A DNA stretch of 62,833 bases from a virus. Position numbers and translations under genes: made by a program. The notes below the pieces were generated by a model. It saw only the letters and a list, made by a program, of their open reading frames with translations, ran no database searches and was not told where the DNA came from. Positions 38,078 through 46,323 of this stretch are shown one piece after another. Position 1 is the first letter of the stretch; every line of letters starts with the position of its first letter. Where the stretch lies: IMG/VR virus record IMGVR_UViG_3300010413_000029, positions 1 through 62,833 of that record; one strand, given 5' to 3'.

Positions 38078-38617
38078 ATGCAATATCTTTATTTGATAAA
38101 GTGCCAACAATTTTACAAAATTGGAGTTGCCAACGATGTAAAGAGTCGGCTCGCACAATTAGCAACCGGCAACCCATTTGATATGCAGACCATAGCTATT
38201 TATGCGTTTGATAACGCTTCTGTAGTTGAGGCATCTCTTCATCAAGCATTTGCCGGACTTAGAAAAAAAGGTGAATGGTTTCAGTTGCTAGAAGGTGAAA
38301 TAGACGATTTCAATTTAGCCTGTAGAGTATTAGGTGGTCAGCCTTGCTCTTTATTTGATTCTGCCAATAACGAAGAAATTCAAGAAGCAGAGGAAATACA
38401 AGAAGTTGCCCTAGATAGCGACGAACACTTTTATTTTACTTGTGATGAGGGAGGAAATCATTATGTTTATTGCACTGATAGCACTCAAAAAGAACCAAAT
38501 GGAAGAAAAAAACGGGTTTATAAATGGGTACTAGAGGACCCAAGAACTCAACAATATTGCAAAAATGAAGCAGAGCATTGGTTGACAACGCACAAATGTC
38601 GTAGACTGGATAAATGA
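38078..38617 (+). CDS. GIY-YIG-type (T5orf172/MUG113-like) protein
   Basis: A 179-residue protein from the ATG after GGAGCAACCTT. Residues about 1-75 read YLYLIKCQQFYKIGVANDVK, R.AQLATGNPF, ASVVEASLHQAFAGLRKKGEWF, the compact GIY-YIG subgroup seen in phages. An acidic linker (NEEIQEAEEIQEVAL) and a second small domain (FYFTCDEGGNHYVYC) follow. It is likely a free-standing homing or DNA-processing nuclease; the structured leader precedes it. Confidence 0.8.
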   Translation: MQYLYLIKCQQFYKIGVANDVKSRLAQLATGNPFDMQTIAIYAFDNASVVEASLHQAFAGLRKKGEWFQLLEGEIDDFNLACRVLGGQPCSLFDSANNEEIQEAEEIQEVALDSDEHFYFTCDEGGNHYVYCTDSTQKEPNGRKKRVYKWVLEDPRTQQYCKNEAEHWLTTHKCRRLDK

Positions 38618-38618
38618 T

Positions 38619-38765
38619 ATGAAAAAATTTCTGTTTTTACCGATCATCCCGCTTGCGTCTCTAGCCTGCCTCACCCAGGTAGTGCCGGTTTATACGCCCT
38701 GGCCGACATTCACGAAAGAAAGCGTAGCGACAATCAGCGCGACGGCTCCCGCAGAAAGCGAGTAG
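38619..38765 (+). CDS. small lipoprotein (48 aa)
   Basis: MKKFLFLPIIPLASLAC is a signal peptide with a lipobox (S-L-A-C, cysteine at 17). Only 31 residues follow, rich in P and T. The ATG overlaps the previous stop region closely. Small phage lipoproteins can be outer spanins or superinfection-exclusion proteins; either is possible here. The next gene encodes a two-span membrane protein. Confidence 0.65.
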   Translation: MKKFLFLPIIPLASLACLTQVVPVYTPWPTFTKESVATISATAPAESE

Positions 38766-38767
38766 AG

Positions 38768-38938
38768 ATGGCTAAAAAATTTGCATTTTTCGGTTTCTGT
38801 ATTGGATTATTAATATCAGGTCTTGTATTTTTGGCAGAACAGACAACACAAGAAATAGCCTGGTTATTACTTGGCTCTTTTCCACTATGCTGGGGAATTG
38901 GTGGCTATTTACTTGGATTGAATAATAAACAATGCTAG
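38768..38938 (+). CDS. small two-span membrane protein (56 aa), holin-like
   Basis: An ORF MAKKFAFFGFCIGLLISGLV, then a short polar turn (AEQTTQE) and IAWLLLGSFPLCWGIGGYLL with a polar tail. Two transmembrane segments in 56 residues fit a class II holin or another small membrane effector. It starts 2 bp after the lipoprotein gene. From 38939 to 39024 I see nothing definite. Confidence 0.6.
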   Translation: MAKKFAFFGFCIGLLISGLVFLAEQTTQEIAWLLLGSFPLCWGIGGYLLGLNNKQC

Positions 38939-39024
38939 TTTGTTTGCAAACCGTTTCTAAAAACACCGTCAGAACTCCTGACATTCACAGAGAAAGTAAT
39001 TAGCCCTATTCAAGGTCATTCTAT

Positions 39025-39321
39025 ATGGACACAGAAAAAAACGTGAGAAAAGCACTAAAAAACCTACATGACGATAAGGGAATGTCATGGCGTGAAATTG
39101 CATCAATAAAGCAATATGAGGGGATTCCAGCAGGGACATTGTGCTCAATCTACAATGATGACCCAATCCCAAAAGTGCATAAGCAAAAACTTGGGCTTTC
39201 CAAAAAACCTGAGCCTCCAACATGGGTCACAAATGCAGCCAACAACCTGGCTGTGCTAGAGTCGAAGGCACAACCATCATCAAATCGAATCTATAACCGC
39301 AAGGGAAAGAGAGTGACATGA
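39025..39321 (+). CDS. small helix-turn-helix-like protein
   Basis: A 98-residue protein: NVRKALKNLHDDKGMSWREIA, then YEGIPAGTLCSIYNDDPIPK, resembling a weak helix-turn-helix, and a basic C-terminus (NRIYNRKGKRVT). Its stop overlaps the next ATG (ATGA). A regulatory role is a guess from the fold. Confidence 0.55.
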   Translation: MDTEKNVRKALKNLHDDKGMSWREIASIKQYEGIPAGTLCSIYNDDPIPKVHKQKLGLSKKPEPPTWVTNAANNLAVLESKAQPSSNRIYNRKGKRVT

Positions 39322-39680
39322 GACGCATATCATTATCAATCTTCCTGCTATGCTTTGCCTGCATCTCCGGATTCTCTGCGGCTATTGCACTAACACCCAC
39401 AGCACTTCCAACAACATTGCCAACCAAGGCTGTGACACAAACAATCAGCCCGACAGTAGTGCCAACTGAGAATGTGCCAATCTTGGGAAGTTTCACAGTA
39501 ATGGCTGCCAAGGTTTATATCCGTGATCGTGATGACAACATCATTGGCTATCTATCCAACAATGACACTGTTTTCTGCCATCCATCAAAATCAGGCTGGT
39601 GCATCATGACCAACCACACTAGAATATGGGGAGGGTGTCTTTCGCCAAACCCACAGGAACTCGGATGCGAAGCCAAATGA
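39318..39680 (+). CDS. secreted small protein with SH3-like domain
   Basis: A 120-residue protein. A signal peptide at 1-24 (LSIFLLCFACISGFSAAIAL) is followed by a P/T-rich linker. Then a beta domain AKVYIRDRDDNIIGYLSNNDT..CH....GWCIM and a final GCLSPNP appear, like a bacterial SH3-type fold with cysteines. It may be exported across the host membrane. Overlaps the previous gene by 4 bp. Confidence 0.6.
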   Translation: MRRISLSIFLLCFACISGFSAAIALTPTALPTTLPTKAVTQTISPTVVPTENVPILGSFTVMAAKVYIRDRDDNIIGYLSNNDTVFCHPSKSGWCIMTNHTRIWGGCLSPNPQELGCEAK

Positions 39681-39699
39681 AACAACGAGGAGAAATATT

Positions 39700-39981
39700 A
39701 TGCAAATTGTGAATCAAAAAGGATACAACAAGTGGAAGGCAGAACAAAAAAGCGGTTATGGGAAACGCATTTTTGCTTATGTCGAAAAATGGGCAAATTT
39801 GATGGAGTCAGAAATTGCAAGTGGAAAAAGTATAGAAGACATCGCAATAAGGACAAGCCATCAAGCAGATACATTTGAAATTACAGGAGCGGCGTTTGGG
39901 CTTTCAATCAATGTGCTAGTAAAACATTGGAAATACGGAAAACAAATTTCAAGCATCCGTTCAAAATTATTTTTAATATGA
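39700..39981 (+). CDS. small hypothetical protein
   Basis: A 93-residue protein (YNKWKAEQKSGYGKRIFAYVE, KWANLMESEIASGKSIEDIA, ITGAAFGLSINVLVKHWKYG). Proteins of this pattern occur in phage genomes without assigned function. Good ribosome site (GAGGAGAAATATT). The next ATG overlaps its stop. Confidence 0.6.
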   Translation: MQIVNQKGYNKWKAEQKSGYGKRIFAYVEKWANLMESEIASGKSIEDIAIRTSHQADTFEITGAAFGLSINVLVKHWKYGKQISSIRSKLFLI

Positions 39982-40121
39982 CCCACAAGATCATACCAAT
40001 CCAACGCTGGGATGAATTCAGCGCATACAACGAATGGGTCTGCTCGATATGCAATCTCAGGCTTATTCGACTAGTCGGTCTATCTCACGAGTGGCTTCAT
40101 GGATGGAGGCTTGTAAAATGA
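39978..40121 (+). CDS. tiny zinc-finger-like protein (47 aa)
   Basis: A 47-residue ORF with CSICN and two histidines (SHEWLHGW), a possible single zinc finger. Start ATGA-overlaps the previous gene; its own stop overlaps the next ATG, so it belongs to a coupled chain of four small genes. Function unknown. Confidence 0.5.
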   Translation: MTHKIIPIQRWDEFSAYNEWVCSICNLRLIRLVGLSHEWLHGWRLVK

Positions 40122-40300
40122 TTCACACTATGCACTTAGAGCAAGAACACGAAGGCACTCAAGTGTGGGTATGTGATGAAAAGGATTGCAAACACATGCT
40201 TTCCATCGAATGGGAGCCAAAGTTCAGAAAAGCTACCATCCAGCAGGGAAAGAACGTCATTCATACAGGATGGAAACAGGAAACAGAGGCAAACCAATGA
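40118..40300 (+). CDS. small hypothetical protein
   Basis: A 60-residue protein with CDEKDCKH (MHLEQEHEGTQVWVCDEKDC). Its ATG overlaps the preceding TGA, and its stop overlaps the ATG of the nuclease gene. It probably binds a metal; function unknown. Confidence 0.5.
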   Translation: MIHTMHLEQEHEGTQVWVCDEKDCKHMLSIEWEPKFRKATIQQGKNVIHTGWKQETEANQ

Positions 40301-40767
40301 CCTACACTTCAAAACAAGCACGCCAAATGGGCATCAACAAGAAGCTCGGCAACGAGGGGGAGGAGCGTACTATCAATCGCCTTCGCGCTATAGGCGCACT
40401 TATGCCCGAGGAAATAGGCACACCCTTTGTAATAACAAACACAAAGGTAATCAACAAACAAACTTGGTATAAGGGGTACTGGAAGGAAAAGGTATCAGGG
40501 GACATCATTGCCCATACAGTTGACGGGACAAAGATACTGGCAGAAGTCAAGACAATCCTAGACCGTAACCTGCGCTGGTCAGATTTCAAAAAGCACCAAC
40601 CACAAAAGCTATCTGAGAACGCAGAGAATGCCATCTCATTACTCGTTTGGTGGCATTCCACTGGCCTGTACATCATGAACTGGATGGATGTACTGGCAAC
40701 AGGGTTCGGACCAGGGAAGGGACTCACAGAGCAACAAGCAGCACGGTTGGACATCGAAAAGATATAG
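40297..40767 (+). CDS. PD-(D/E)XK nuclease-like (Holliday junction resolvase-like) protein
   Basis: A 156-residue protein. An N-terminal helix LGNEGEERTINRLRAIGALM leads to SGDIIAHTVDGTKILAEVKT, the D..E-x-K core of the PD-(D/E)XK fold. A helical RWSDFKKHQPQKLS and a strand SLLVWWHSTGLYIMNW follow. This fits resolvase-type or VRR-type nucleases. It probably processes branched phage DNA. Confidence is moderate because it rests on one motif. Confidence 0.65.
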   Translation: MTYTSKQARQMGINKKLGNEGEERTINRLRAIGALMPEEIGTPFVITNTKVINKQTWYKGYWKEKVSGDIIAHTVDGTKILAEVKTILDRNLRWSDFKKHQPQKLSENAENAISLLVWWHSTGLYIMNWMDVLATGFGPGKGLTEQQAARLDIEKI

Positions 40768-40776
40768 GAGAACAAT

Positions 40777-41034
40777 ATGAGCGAAAAATGCCAACACAAA
40801 ATGGTCTACGGAGGTATAAAGTATAGAGATTCTAGCAGACCATTTCCAGGAACAGCAGCTAGAAGAAGATTATATTTCGACTGGTTTTATTGTGAAAATG
40901 GGTGCGGTAGAGCAGATTACAATAGACTAGAATTTCAAAATACAACCTACGATAAGGTGGAACTCAATGCAACTTCGATACCATCAAAAGACGTAGAGTT
41001 GATTATAGCAATGACCGGGGAGTATTTTCGATAA
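40777..41034 (+). CDS. small cysteine-containing protein
   Basis: An 85-residue protein with C..H near the N-terminus and FYCENGCGRAD, a probable zinc site (CQHK...CENGC). It follows AGGAGAACAAT and is the last gene of the plus-strand block before the bidirectional terminator. Function unknown. Confidence 0.55.
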   Translation: MSEKCQHKMVYGGIKYRDSSRPFPGTAARRRLYFDWFYCENGCGRADYNRLEFQNTTYDKVELNATSIPSKDVELIIAMTGEYFR

Positions 41035-41037
41035 TAA

Positions 41038-41068
41038 AACCATCCCCTAGAAGTTCTAGGGGATGGTT
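41038..41068. terminator. bidirectional rho-independent terminator
   Basis: AACCATCCCCTAG (41038-41050) and CTAGGGGATGGTT (41056-41068) form a perfect 13-bp stem with a 5-nt loop. On the minus strand TTTTATTATC follows; on the plus strand GCTTTACA. It separates the plus-strand block from the convergent minus-strand holin-like gene. Confidence 0.85.
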
Positions 41069-41090
41069 GCTTTACAGGAATTCTTATTGT

Positions 41091-41540
41091 CTACCCTTTG
41101 GAGTGAGAATATCCCAAAGCCAGGAAATTGAACCCGCGCACCTGATTGTGGACAAATCCGCTGATCGCATTCGCAACAGGCCAATGGAATAGCAATGCCA
41201 GGATCGGGAACAATACACCACCAAGCTGGGCAAGTAACCCAAGAATGGTGTCAACCGGGGAAATCGCGCCAGGAGCAAAGACCTGCAAGACACCGACAAT
41301 CACAAGTCCACCAAGGTTTAGCCATTTTGCCCATTGGTCAGCCTGTCCATCGCTTACCCAATTGAACTTTTTCATGATGTTGATCACGAAGGTGATGATT
41401 GCAGCAAACCCGGCCAACGAGAAGTAGAACGTGACCAGCGCCTGCACCCAATCCTGCGGGGTTTCAACCTGGAACAGCGGGCGAAATGCCATCAGGGAGA
41501 GGGACAACACAATCAACAGCAAGAGCAAAAATTTTTTCAT
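41091..41540 (-). CDS. holin-like membrane protein
   Basis: A 149-residue protein from the ATG after AAAGGAGAATTCTC. MKKFLLLLLIVLSLSLMAF is a signal-anchor. Further spans are at about 38-57, 78-97 and 105-130. Position at the end of the late operon and several spans suggest a holin, but no family is certain and the lysin is far away on the map (though also late). Confidence 0.55.
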   Translation of the reverse strand: MKKFLLLLLIVLSLSLMAFRPLFQVETPQDWVQALVTFYFSLAGFAAIITFVINIMKKFNWVSDGQADQWAKWLNLGGLVIVGVLQVFAPGAISPVDTILGLLAQLGGVLFPILALLFHWPVANAISGFVHNQVRGFNFLALGYSHSKG

Positions 41541-41592
41541 GAGAATTCTCCTTTGCCTGTATCCGACAGGCATCAAAACGTTTTGTAAAAAT

Positions 41593-41647
41593 ATTCTACT
41601 ACAAATAACCCCTAATAGACAAGTATTTCAAAGGATAAAAATTAACC
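41593..41647 (-). promoter_or_regulatory. repeated promoter cassette, copy 6
   Basis: TTGTCT (41617-41622), 18 nt with AGGGG, TAGAAT (41593-41598). Dyad GGATAAAAATTAACC (41633-41647) lies exactly 10 bp upstream of the -35 box and ends at the stop of the 41647-42771 gene. The ATCATCCA leader motif is missing here. It drives the holin-like gene. Confidence 0.7.
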
Positions 41648-42771
41648 TACAAATATTTCTGCACCTTCTCCAAAAATCTATCCTTGCGAAAAGGGGAGCC
41701 AATCATTCTCCTACGCCAATCAGCAATTTCTTCATCACAACTCACGGCTTTTCTTAACAAACCCAAAGAGTCACGAGCCTGCAAAATGTCGTAGGGAAAG
41801 GCGACTAGATGTTCATATTTTTTCCAATTGCGAGCATATAGCACTGGTTTATTGCGTAATTGTACATGGGTCGGCATATCCGTTGCCATCGAGACCGCAG
41901 GAACACCACGCGCAACTGCCAAGTACAAAATCGTCTGATGCCCCACCACTACATCGGCTTCATCAATTTGGTCATAGACCTGGTTCATGGCTCCAGGAGT
42001 GTACTCGATATTCGGATGCTCCACCTTCTGCAATCCAGACTTCCCCAAATCGTTGATAAATCGTACCGTCAATTTGATGTCATCAGCCTTTGCCAATTTC
42101 TCTAACCGCTGGAACGTGACCAGATTCACATCCTGATCGACTTTGGCGCAACGAGGGTGGATCGGTGCAAACAACACCTTTCTTGGTTCCTTCTTGGGAG
42201 TGAACTTTCGTATTGGACACAAGGACCACCCAACCACTTCCAAGGGACGAGAATAGCCAAAGGATTCCATTATTTCTATATGCCCTTGTGCACTTACAAA
42301 GTGGGCAGTTGTAAAAGCCCACTCTTTGTAAATATCATTGACCAGATCAGGCCTGGCAGCATGGGGATATACAAAAAAAACCCCCACACCACTCCTGCGA
42401 ATATGCTCCAACTTGAAACGTCTCCCAAGGGTATCGGTATCAGACAACACCATCTTGATACCATGATAGTGCCGATGACAATCCATTCTCAAATAGTCTT
42501 CATCCAAAGCACTAATGAACTTTCCAGCCTTGTTCTGATGGTTGAAGACCATGTACCCCTTTCTCCCATTCATCTTCTGTCCATCACAACTAATATCCTT
42601 ATCTATGCCATTGGTACGCCTGATGATAATTGGGCCAGGGGAGTTCTCCTTCGATACAATTGTGAACCGTCTACACTTAGGGCAAAAATACTTATCCGTG
42701 TTAGTCATACTTCGATGGAACCTGGCACGAGGAAATTTACAATCAATGTGAGAACAGGGGATATAGTTCAT
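41647..42771 (-). CDS. glycosyltransferase-like (GT-B/epimerase-like) protein with N-terminal zinc knuckles
   Basis: A 374-residue protein. The N-terminal 40 residues have CSHIDC and CPKCRR. The rest is alpha/beta, with KVLFAPIHPR, a VRFINDLGK segment, and ADVVVGHQTILYLAVARGVPAVSMATDM near residue 285, like the nucleotide-sugar region of GT-B enzymes and UDP-GlcNAc epimerases. It is related in style to the 46323-47273 protein. Possible role: sugar decoration of virion or host surface. The family is not certain. Confidence 0.55.
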   Translation of the reverse strand: MNYIPCSHIDCKFPRARFHRSMTNTDKYFCPKCRRFTIVSKENSPGPIIIRRTNGIDKDISCDGQKMNGRKGYMVFNHQNKAGKFISALDEDYLRMDCHRHYHGIKMVLSDTDTLGRRFKLEHIRRSGVGVFFVYPHAARPDLVNDIYKEWAFTTAHFVSAQGHIEIMESFGYSRPLEVVGWSLCPIRKFTPKKEPRKVLFAPIHPRCAKVDQDVNLVTFQRLEKLAKADDIKLTVRFINDLGKSGLQKVEHPNIEYTPGAMNQVYDQIDEADVVVGHQTILYLAVARGVPAVSMATDMPTHVQLRNKPVLYARNWKKYEHLVAFPYDILQARDSLGLLRKAVSCDEEIADWRRRMIGSPFRKDRFLEKVQKYL

Positions 42772-42781
42772 AGTTTATCTT

Positions 42782-43828
42782 TTATGCAATCGGCGTCATT
42801 CCGAGATAGTTTCCTTCCCGCACAGCCGCGTTACTCTGGTCTACTATGGCATTTTCAGCCGTCAATACAGCGCCAACTCCGATCAGGTTGCTTTGCAGGA
42901 TTGCATCCGAGTTCGGAGCAACAATCAGGCCGTATGTAAATCGTTTTTCTGCGGGTACATTTTCAATCCTATTATTGTTTACAAATGCAAATGTGCGCCC
43001 ATTGACATCATCGTTGACTGCTATCCCGCAGGCCTCTCCGGCCTGTCCAATCACTCCCCGGATGGCATTATTGTTCACTGTCACCCTGCCGATGGCACGG
43101 ATCGCATAACACGGTTGACCTACTATCTCGTGCATGTCACTGATGACATTGCCAGAAACCAATACACCACCATCATCCAGTTGCGTGGACAGGACAAGAT
43201 TAATCGCGTAACGAGGGGATACTAGATTTCCTTTCCCAATGCCGTTGAAAATATTATTGGAGATGAGCGCGTCCTGAACATAGGTTGCAACATATTTTTC
43301 ATCATTCAGAACTACGCCAAAGCTGGACAAATCACGAAAACGATTCTCGATGATTTGTACTCCGTGACCAACCGCATGAACCCCCGCTCCACCATCATGA
43401 CAATAGTTCCCACGCGCCAAAAATCCTACGGTACGTGTATCGTTGCAATCAATTGCACTGAGAGTGTGATTATAAATTTCGCAATCCAGAACACGGATAT
43501 TTTCGCCGCCCCCATCGTGATAAATGGCTTCGTTGGGTGAGCCGTCCACCGTCACGCGCCGGATTGTGGCGTTTTTTACTGCCCCGATATAAATGGGCTT
43601 ATAGGGTACGCTCGCACCTTTGATGGTCAGGTTGGACAGACTGACGTTATCGGCCTGAATGGTGATGGAACCGGTCAGAACTGGCCAGTCGCACAACAGG
43701 CGCAGCGGCTTATCTATGGTTATATCTTCGGTGTATCCGTTCGCAGGAATGTAGACAGACGCACCAACTGGGGCCGCCGTAATTGTGGCCTGTATAGATG
43801 GGTAGTAACCAGCATCGATAATCGTCAT
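42782..43828 (-). CDS. right-handed beta-helix tail protein
   Basis: A 348-residue protein of repeating short strands (NVSLSNLTIKG, NATIRRVTVDG, NIRVLDCEIYN, GVQIIENRFRD, VTVNNNAIRGV), the pattern of pectate-lyase-type parallel beta-helix proteins. In phages these are often tailspikes or surface depolymerases. It begins with a DAGYYPSIQATITAA pectinesterase-like strand. No catalytic residues assigned. Confidence 0.75.
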   Translation of the reverse strand: MTIIDAGYYPSIQATITAAPVGASVYIPANGYTEDITIDKPLRLLCDWPVLTGSITIQADNVSLSNLTIKGASVPYKPIYIGAVKNATIRRVTVDGSPNEAIYHDGGGENIRVLDCEIYNHTLSAIDCNDTRTVGFLARGNYCHDGGAGVHAVGHGVQIIENRFRDLSSFGVVLNDEKYVATYVQDALISNNIFNGIGKGNLVSPRYAINLVLSTQLDDGGVLVSGNVISDMHEIVGQPCYAIRAIGRVTVNNNAIRGVIGQAGEACGIAVNDDVNGRTFAFVNNNRIENVPAEKRFTYGLIVAPNSDAILQSNLIGVGAVLTAENAIVDQSNAAVREGNYLGMTPIA

Positions 43829-43868
43829 TAGCTGTCCAATAACATCAAGAGTGAATCCCCTCCGGGGT

Positions 43869-44765
43869 CTAAGGGTTTGTAAGCGCAGCTAATGCATTTG
43901 ACAACGCTATTACCTGTGTAGGTGTCCATAGGGTTCCTGGCGCAACAACAAAAGCCAAAATGTCTCCTGTGTAGGTTGGTATATTTGCTACTGCCGAAGT
44001 TCTGTTCGCCCCAATGCCGATTCCATTAGGACATGTACCCGTGCCCAACATTTGTGACGTAATCGCTATCCCATCAAGATACCCGTAATCAGTGAGTGCT
44101 ATCACTCCGCCAGTTGCCGCATTTGCTACATTGACCTGATTCCCGTTGTCGAAATATTTTATACCACCTATTTGTTGCAAAGCGAAATCAAGTGAAGCCA
44201 CCGCCTTGCCAAACATCAAGCCGTTCCCTGACCGATTCGCATAGCGCATTACCAGCGACGACCCAGCAGGCAAAACAATTGGACATAATATTTTCTTTGT
44301 ACCATCATATGTCCATCCCGTGGCAGCAGCGAACGTAGGATTAACTGCACTGGTCAAATCGTCTGTCCCCGGATCGAGTACATTGACCAAACTTGCAGGG
44401 AATGACACCGCGCCAATAGCACGATATGCTCCTGTATTAACAGCAGCAGTCCCACCAGCCGCCCACCATGCGTTCGTATAATTCTGTCCTGTCAAGTTGC
44501 CGCTCATGGTTGCAATTGATTTCGCCGCCCACGAATAGCCCGTTTTCGTGCAGGTCATCGAACCGCTGGTGCCTGCCGAAATGCCCGTGATGGTGTACGT
44601 CCCATCTCCCCCACTGATTGCCGAGTATACACCCAGCACAACCGTAGCGCCTGAGACGGGCGTCGAGCCATCCGCGTCATAGACTGTCCCACTGATGGAG
44701 TAGGTTGGAGCAACCCCGCCATTTTTGAAAGCAGGAACTCTGCGCTTAGAAAGCAATCTAAGCAT
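43869..44765 (-). CDS. fibre protein with carboxypeptidase-regulatory-like domain
   Basis: A 298-residue protein. Residues about 22-88 form an Ig-like beta sandwich: YSISGTVYDADGSTPVSGATV, GDGTYTITGI and CTKTGYSW. The remainder is a beta-rich, T/G/A-rich domain ending PGTLWTPTQVIALSNALAALT. Such adhesion-type domains are common on phage tail fibres. It follows the 44767-45231 gene by 1 bp. Confidence 0.65.
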   Translation of the reverse strand: MLRLLSKRRVPAFKNGGVAPTYSISGTVYDADGSTPVSGATVVLGVYSAISGGDGTYTITGISAGTSGSMTCTKTGYSWAAKSIATMSGNLTGQNYTNAWWAAGGTAAVNTGAYRAIGAVSFPASLVNVLDPGTDDLTSAVNPTFAAATGWTYDGTKKILCPIVLPAGSSLVMRYANRSGNGLMFGKAVASLDFALQQIGGIKYFDNGNQVNVANAATGGVIALTDYGYLDGIAITSQMLGTGTCPNGIGIGANRTSAVANIPTYTGDILAFVVAPGTLWTPTQVIALSNALAALTNP

Positions 44766-44766
44766 A

Positions 44767-45231
44767 CTACACCTCTATTCCATAGAGAGTCCCAGTAATA
44801 TTAGCAGCCCCACTAGAGGTGGCTTTCAACACATTATTGATTGCAGAGAGCAAGACTCCATTGCCGAGGTCAAAATTATAGGGCGTATCCGCTAAAAGCA
44901 CAGGGGTCTGAAATACATCAGTGCCAGCAACATTGTCCTCAAACAACACGCTAACAGCCGCATCTACACTAATACTTCCTCCCATCAATTGAACTTTCTT
45001 ACCACTTGCAGGAGTCCACACTGTCGCAATGGAGCCAATGGCTACACCCTTCAAGGTCTTGAAGGTATCAGGAATGAGTAAATCAACGCCACCACCAGCA
45101 CCACCTTGCAAGGAAGCCACTACTGGACGCGCGTGCGACCCATCAGACAACTCTTTCCATGTTTCGGTAACCTCAGTATTTCCAGCACCATCATCTCCCC
45201 TAAGGGTGACAATATTATTTTGGTCAGCCAT
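44767..45231 (-). CDS. small virion-type protein
   Basis: A 154-residue beta-rich protein, Gly/Ala/Val-rich, with LLIPDTFKTLKGVAIGSIATV and NFDLGNGVLLSAINNVLKATS. It resembles phage structural or fibre-associated proteins. Located between fibre and methyltransferase genes. Function unknown. Confidence 0.5.
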   Translation of the reverse strand: MADQNNIVTLRGDDGAGNTEVTETWKELSDGSHARPVVASLQGGAGGGVDLLIPDTFKTLKGVAIGSIATVWTPASGKKVQLMGGSISVDAAVSVLFEDNVAGTDVFQTPVLLADTPYNFDLGNGVLLSAINNVLKATSSGAANITGTLYGIEV

Positions 45232-45253
45232 CTTTCACGCTCCTTTTTCTCTA

Positions 45254-45790
45254 TTATACATATTCTTTCGCAACTATTCTCATTCCAATCCAAAGTTTGT
45301 ACTCAACATTGAATTCCCATAAATTAGAAGGAATTACGACTTCATCAATCGCCTTCGTGACGCCAGGAGCCTGTTCTTCACGGTAATCATGGAAAACTAG
45401 AAAGCCACCATACTTCACGAATGGCGAGAATTTCAAATAATCATGGAGAACAGAACTAAAGTCATGTTTTCCGTCAATAAACAATAAATCTATTTCTTGA
45501 TCCCAATCCACGTCTTGAGAAAAACTCTTGATGGGGATGATGTTCTTATAATTCAAAATCGTTTGAGCAAAAAGAGCCTCCCTGTTTCTCTGACCTTTCT
45601 GGTCAATAAGAGACCAAGGGTCAATGGCAAACAATGTTACGCTTTTCTTGGCTACATCTGCCATTTTCGAGATCGAATACCCAAAAGCAGAACCTATTTC
45701 AACAATAATGCCATTTTCAGGAACTTTATTGGCAACACCTTGTAGAACAGGAGTTTCTTCATCAGTTATCCTTATCAAGCCTCTAGTCAT
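45254..45790 (-). CDS. class I SAM-dependent methyltransferase, copy 1
   Basis: A 178-residue protein from the ATG overlapping the previous stop (ATGA). GIIVEIGSAFGYSISKM is motif I, TLFAIDPWSL the next acidic strand, and DLLFIDGKHDF...DYLKFSPFVKYGGFLVFHDY the Methyltransf_24-type core. It is a clear paralogue of the next gene upstream. The likely target is a sugar or small molecule on a surface glycan, by analogy; not shown. Confidence 0.8.
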   Translation of the reverse strand: MTRGLIRITDEETPVLQGVANKVPENGIIVEIGSAFGYSISKMADVAKKSVTLFAIDPWSLIDQKGQRNREALFAQTILNYKNIIPIKSFSQDVDWDQEIDLLFIDGKHDFSSVLHDYLKFSPFVKYGGFLVFHDYREEQAPGVTKAIDEVVIPSNLWEFNVEYKLWIGMRIVAKEYV

Positions 45791-46323
45791 TTCAATCTCC
45801 CAATCCACAATCTTTCCTCAATATGGTACTCCCAAAGCTCAGAGGGAACTACATACCAGTTTACAGCCTTCGTAACACCAGCAAGTAAATCATAGTCATG
45901 GAACACCAAGACCCCTCCAGGCTTCACAAATTTATGGTATTTCCGATAATCATCTCTGACAGCATTACGATGGTGATCTCCATCAATAAAGAGCAAATCA
46001 ATGCCTCTTCCAGCTAGAATTTGCTCAACATCAACTTCCTGAGAAAACGATTTCACAACTTCAACGCGATCCTTAAATGGTTCAATGTTCTCCAAAAAAA
46101 GTTTTTCATGCCCAAGCCAATCTTTTCTACCAAGTAGAGTCCAAGGATCAATTGCAACCAATTTTACAGTTCCACTGGATGCTTCCAACATATTCTTACA
46201 AGAATGACCCCAGGCACAACCTATTTCAAGGATCAACCCATTTTCTGGAACTTCCGAAGCCAATCTTCGCAATATAGCAGTTTCTTCATCATTGACCCTG
46301 ACTTTGATTTCTTTGTTAGACAT
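45787..46323 (-). CDS. class I SAM-dependent methyltransferase, copy 2
   Basis: A 178-residue protein. Motif I is GLILEIGCAWGHSCKNM, then LVAIDPWTLLG, DLLFIDGDHHRNAV.DDYRKYHKFVKPGGVLVFHDY. It shares the ending W(E/Y)...LWIG with copy 1, so the two arose by tandem duplication. Its ATG overlaps the stop of the glycosyltransferase-like gene. Methyltransferases in this position are common next to phage glycan-modification genes. Confidence 0.8.
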   Translation of the reverse strand: MSNKEIKVRVNDEETAILRRLASEVPENGLILEIGCAWGHSCKNMLEASSGTVKLVAIDPWTLLGRKDWLGHEKLFLENIEPFKDRVEVVKSFSQEVDVEQILAGRGIDLLFIDGDHHRNAVRDDYRKYHKFVKPGGVLVFHDYDLLAGVTKAVNWYVVPSELWEYHIEERLWIGRLK

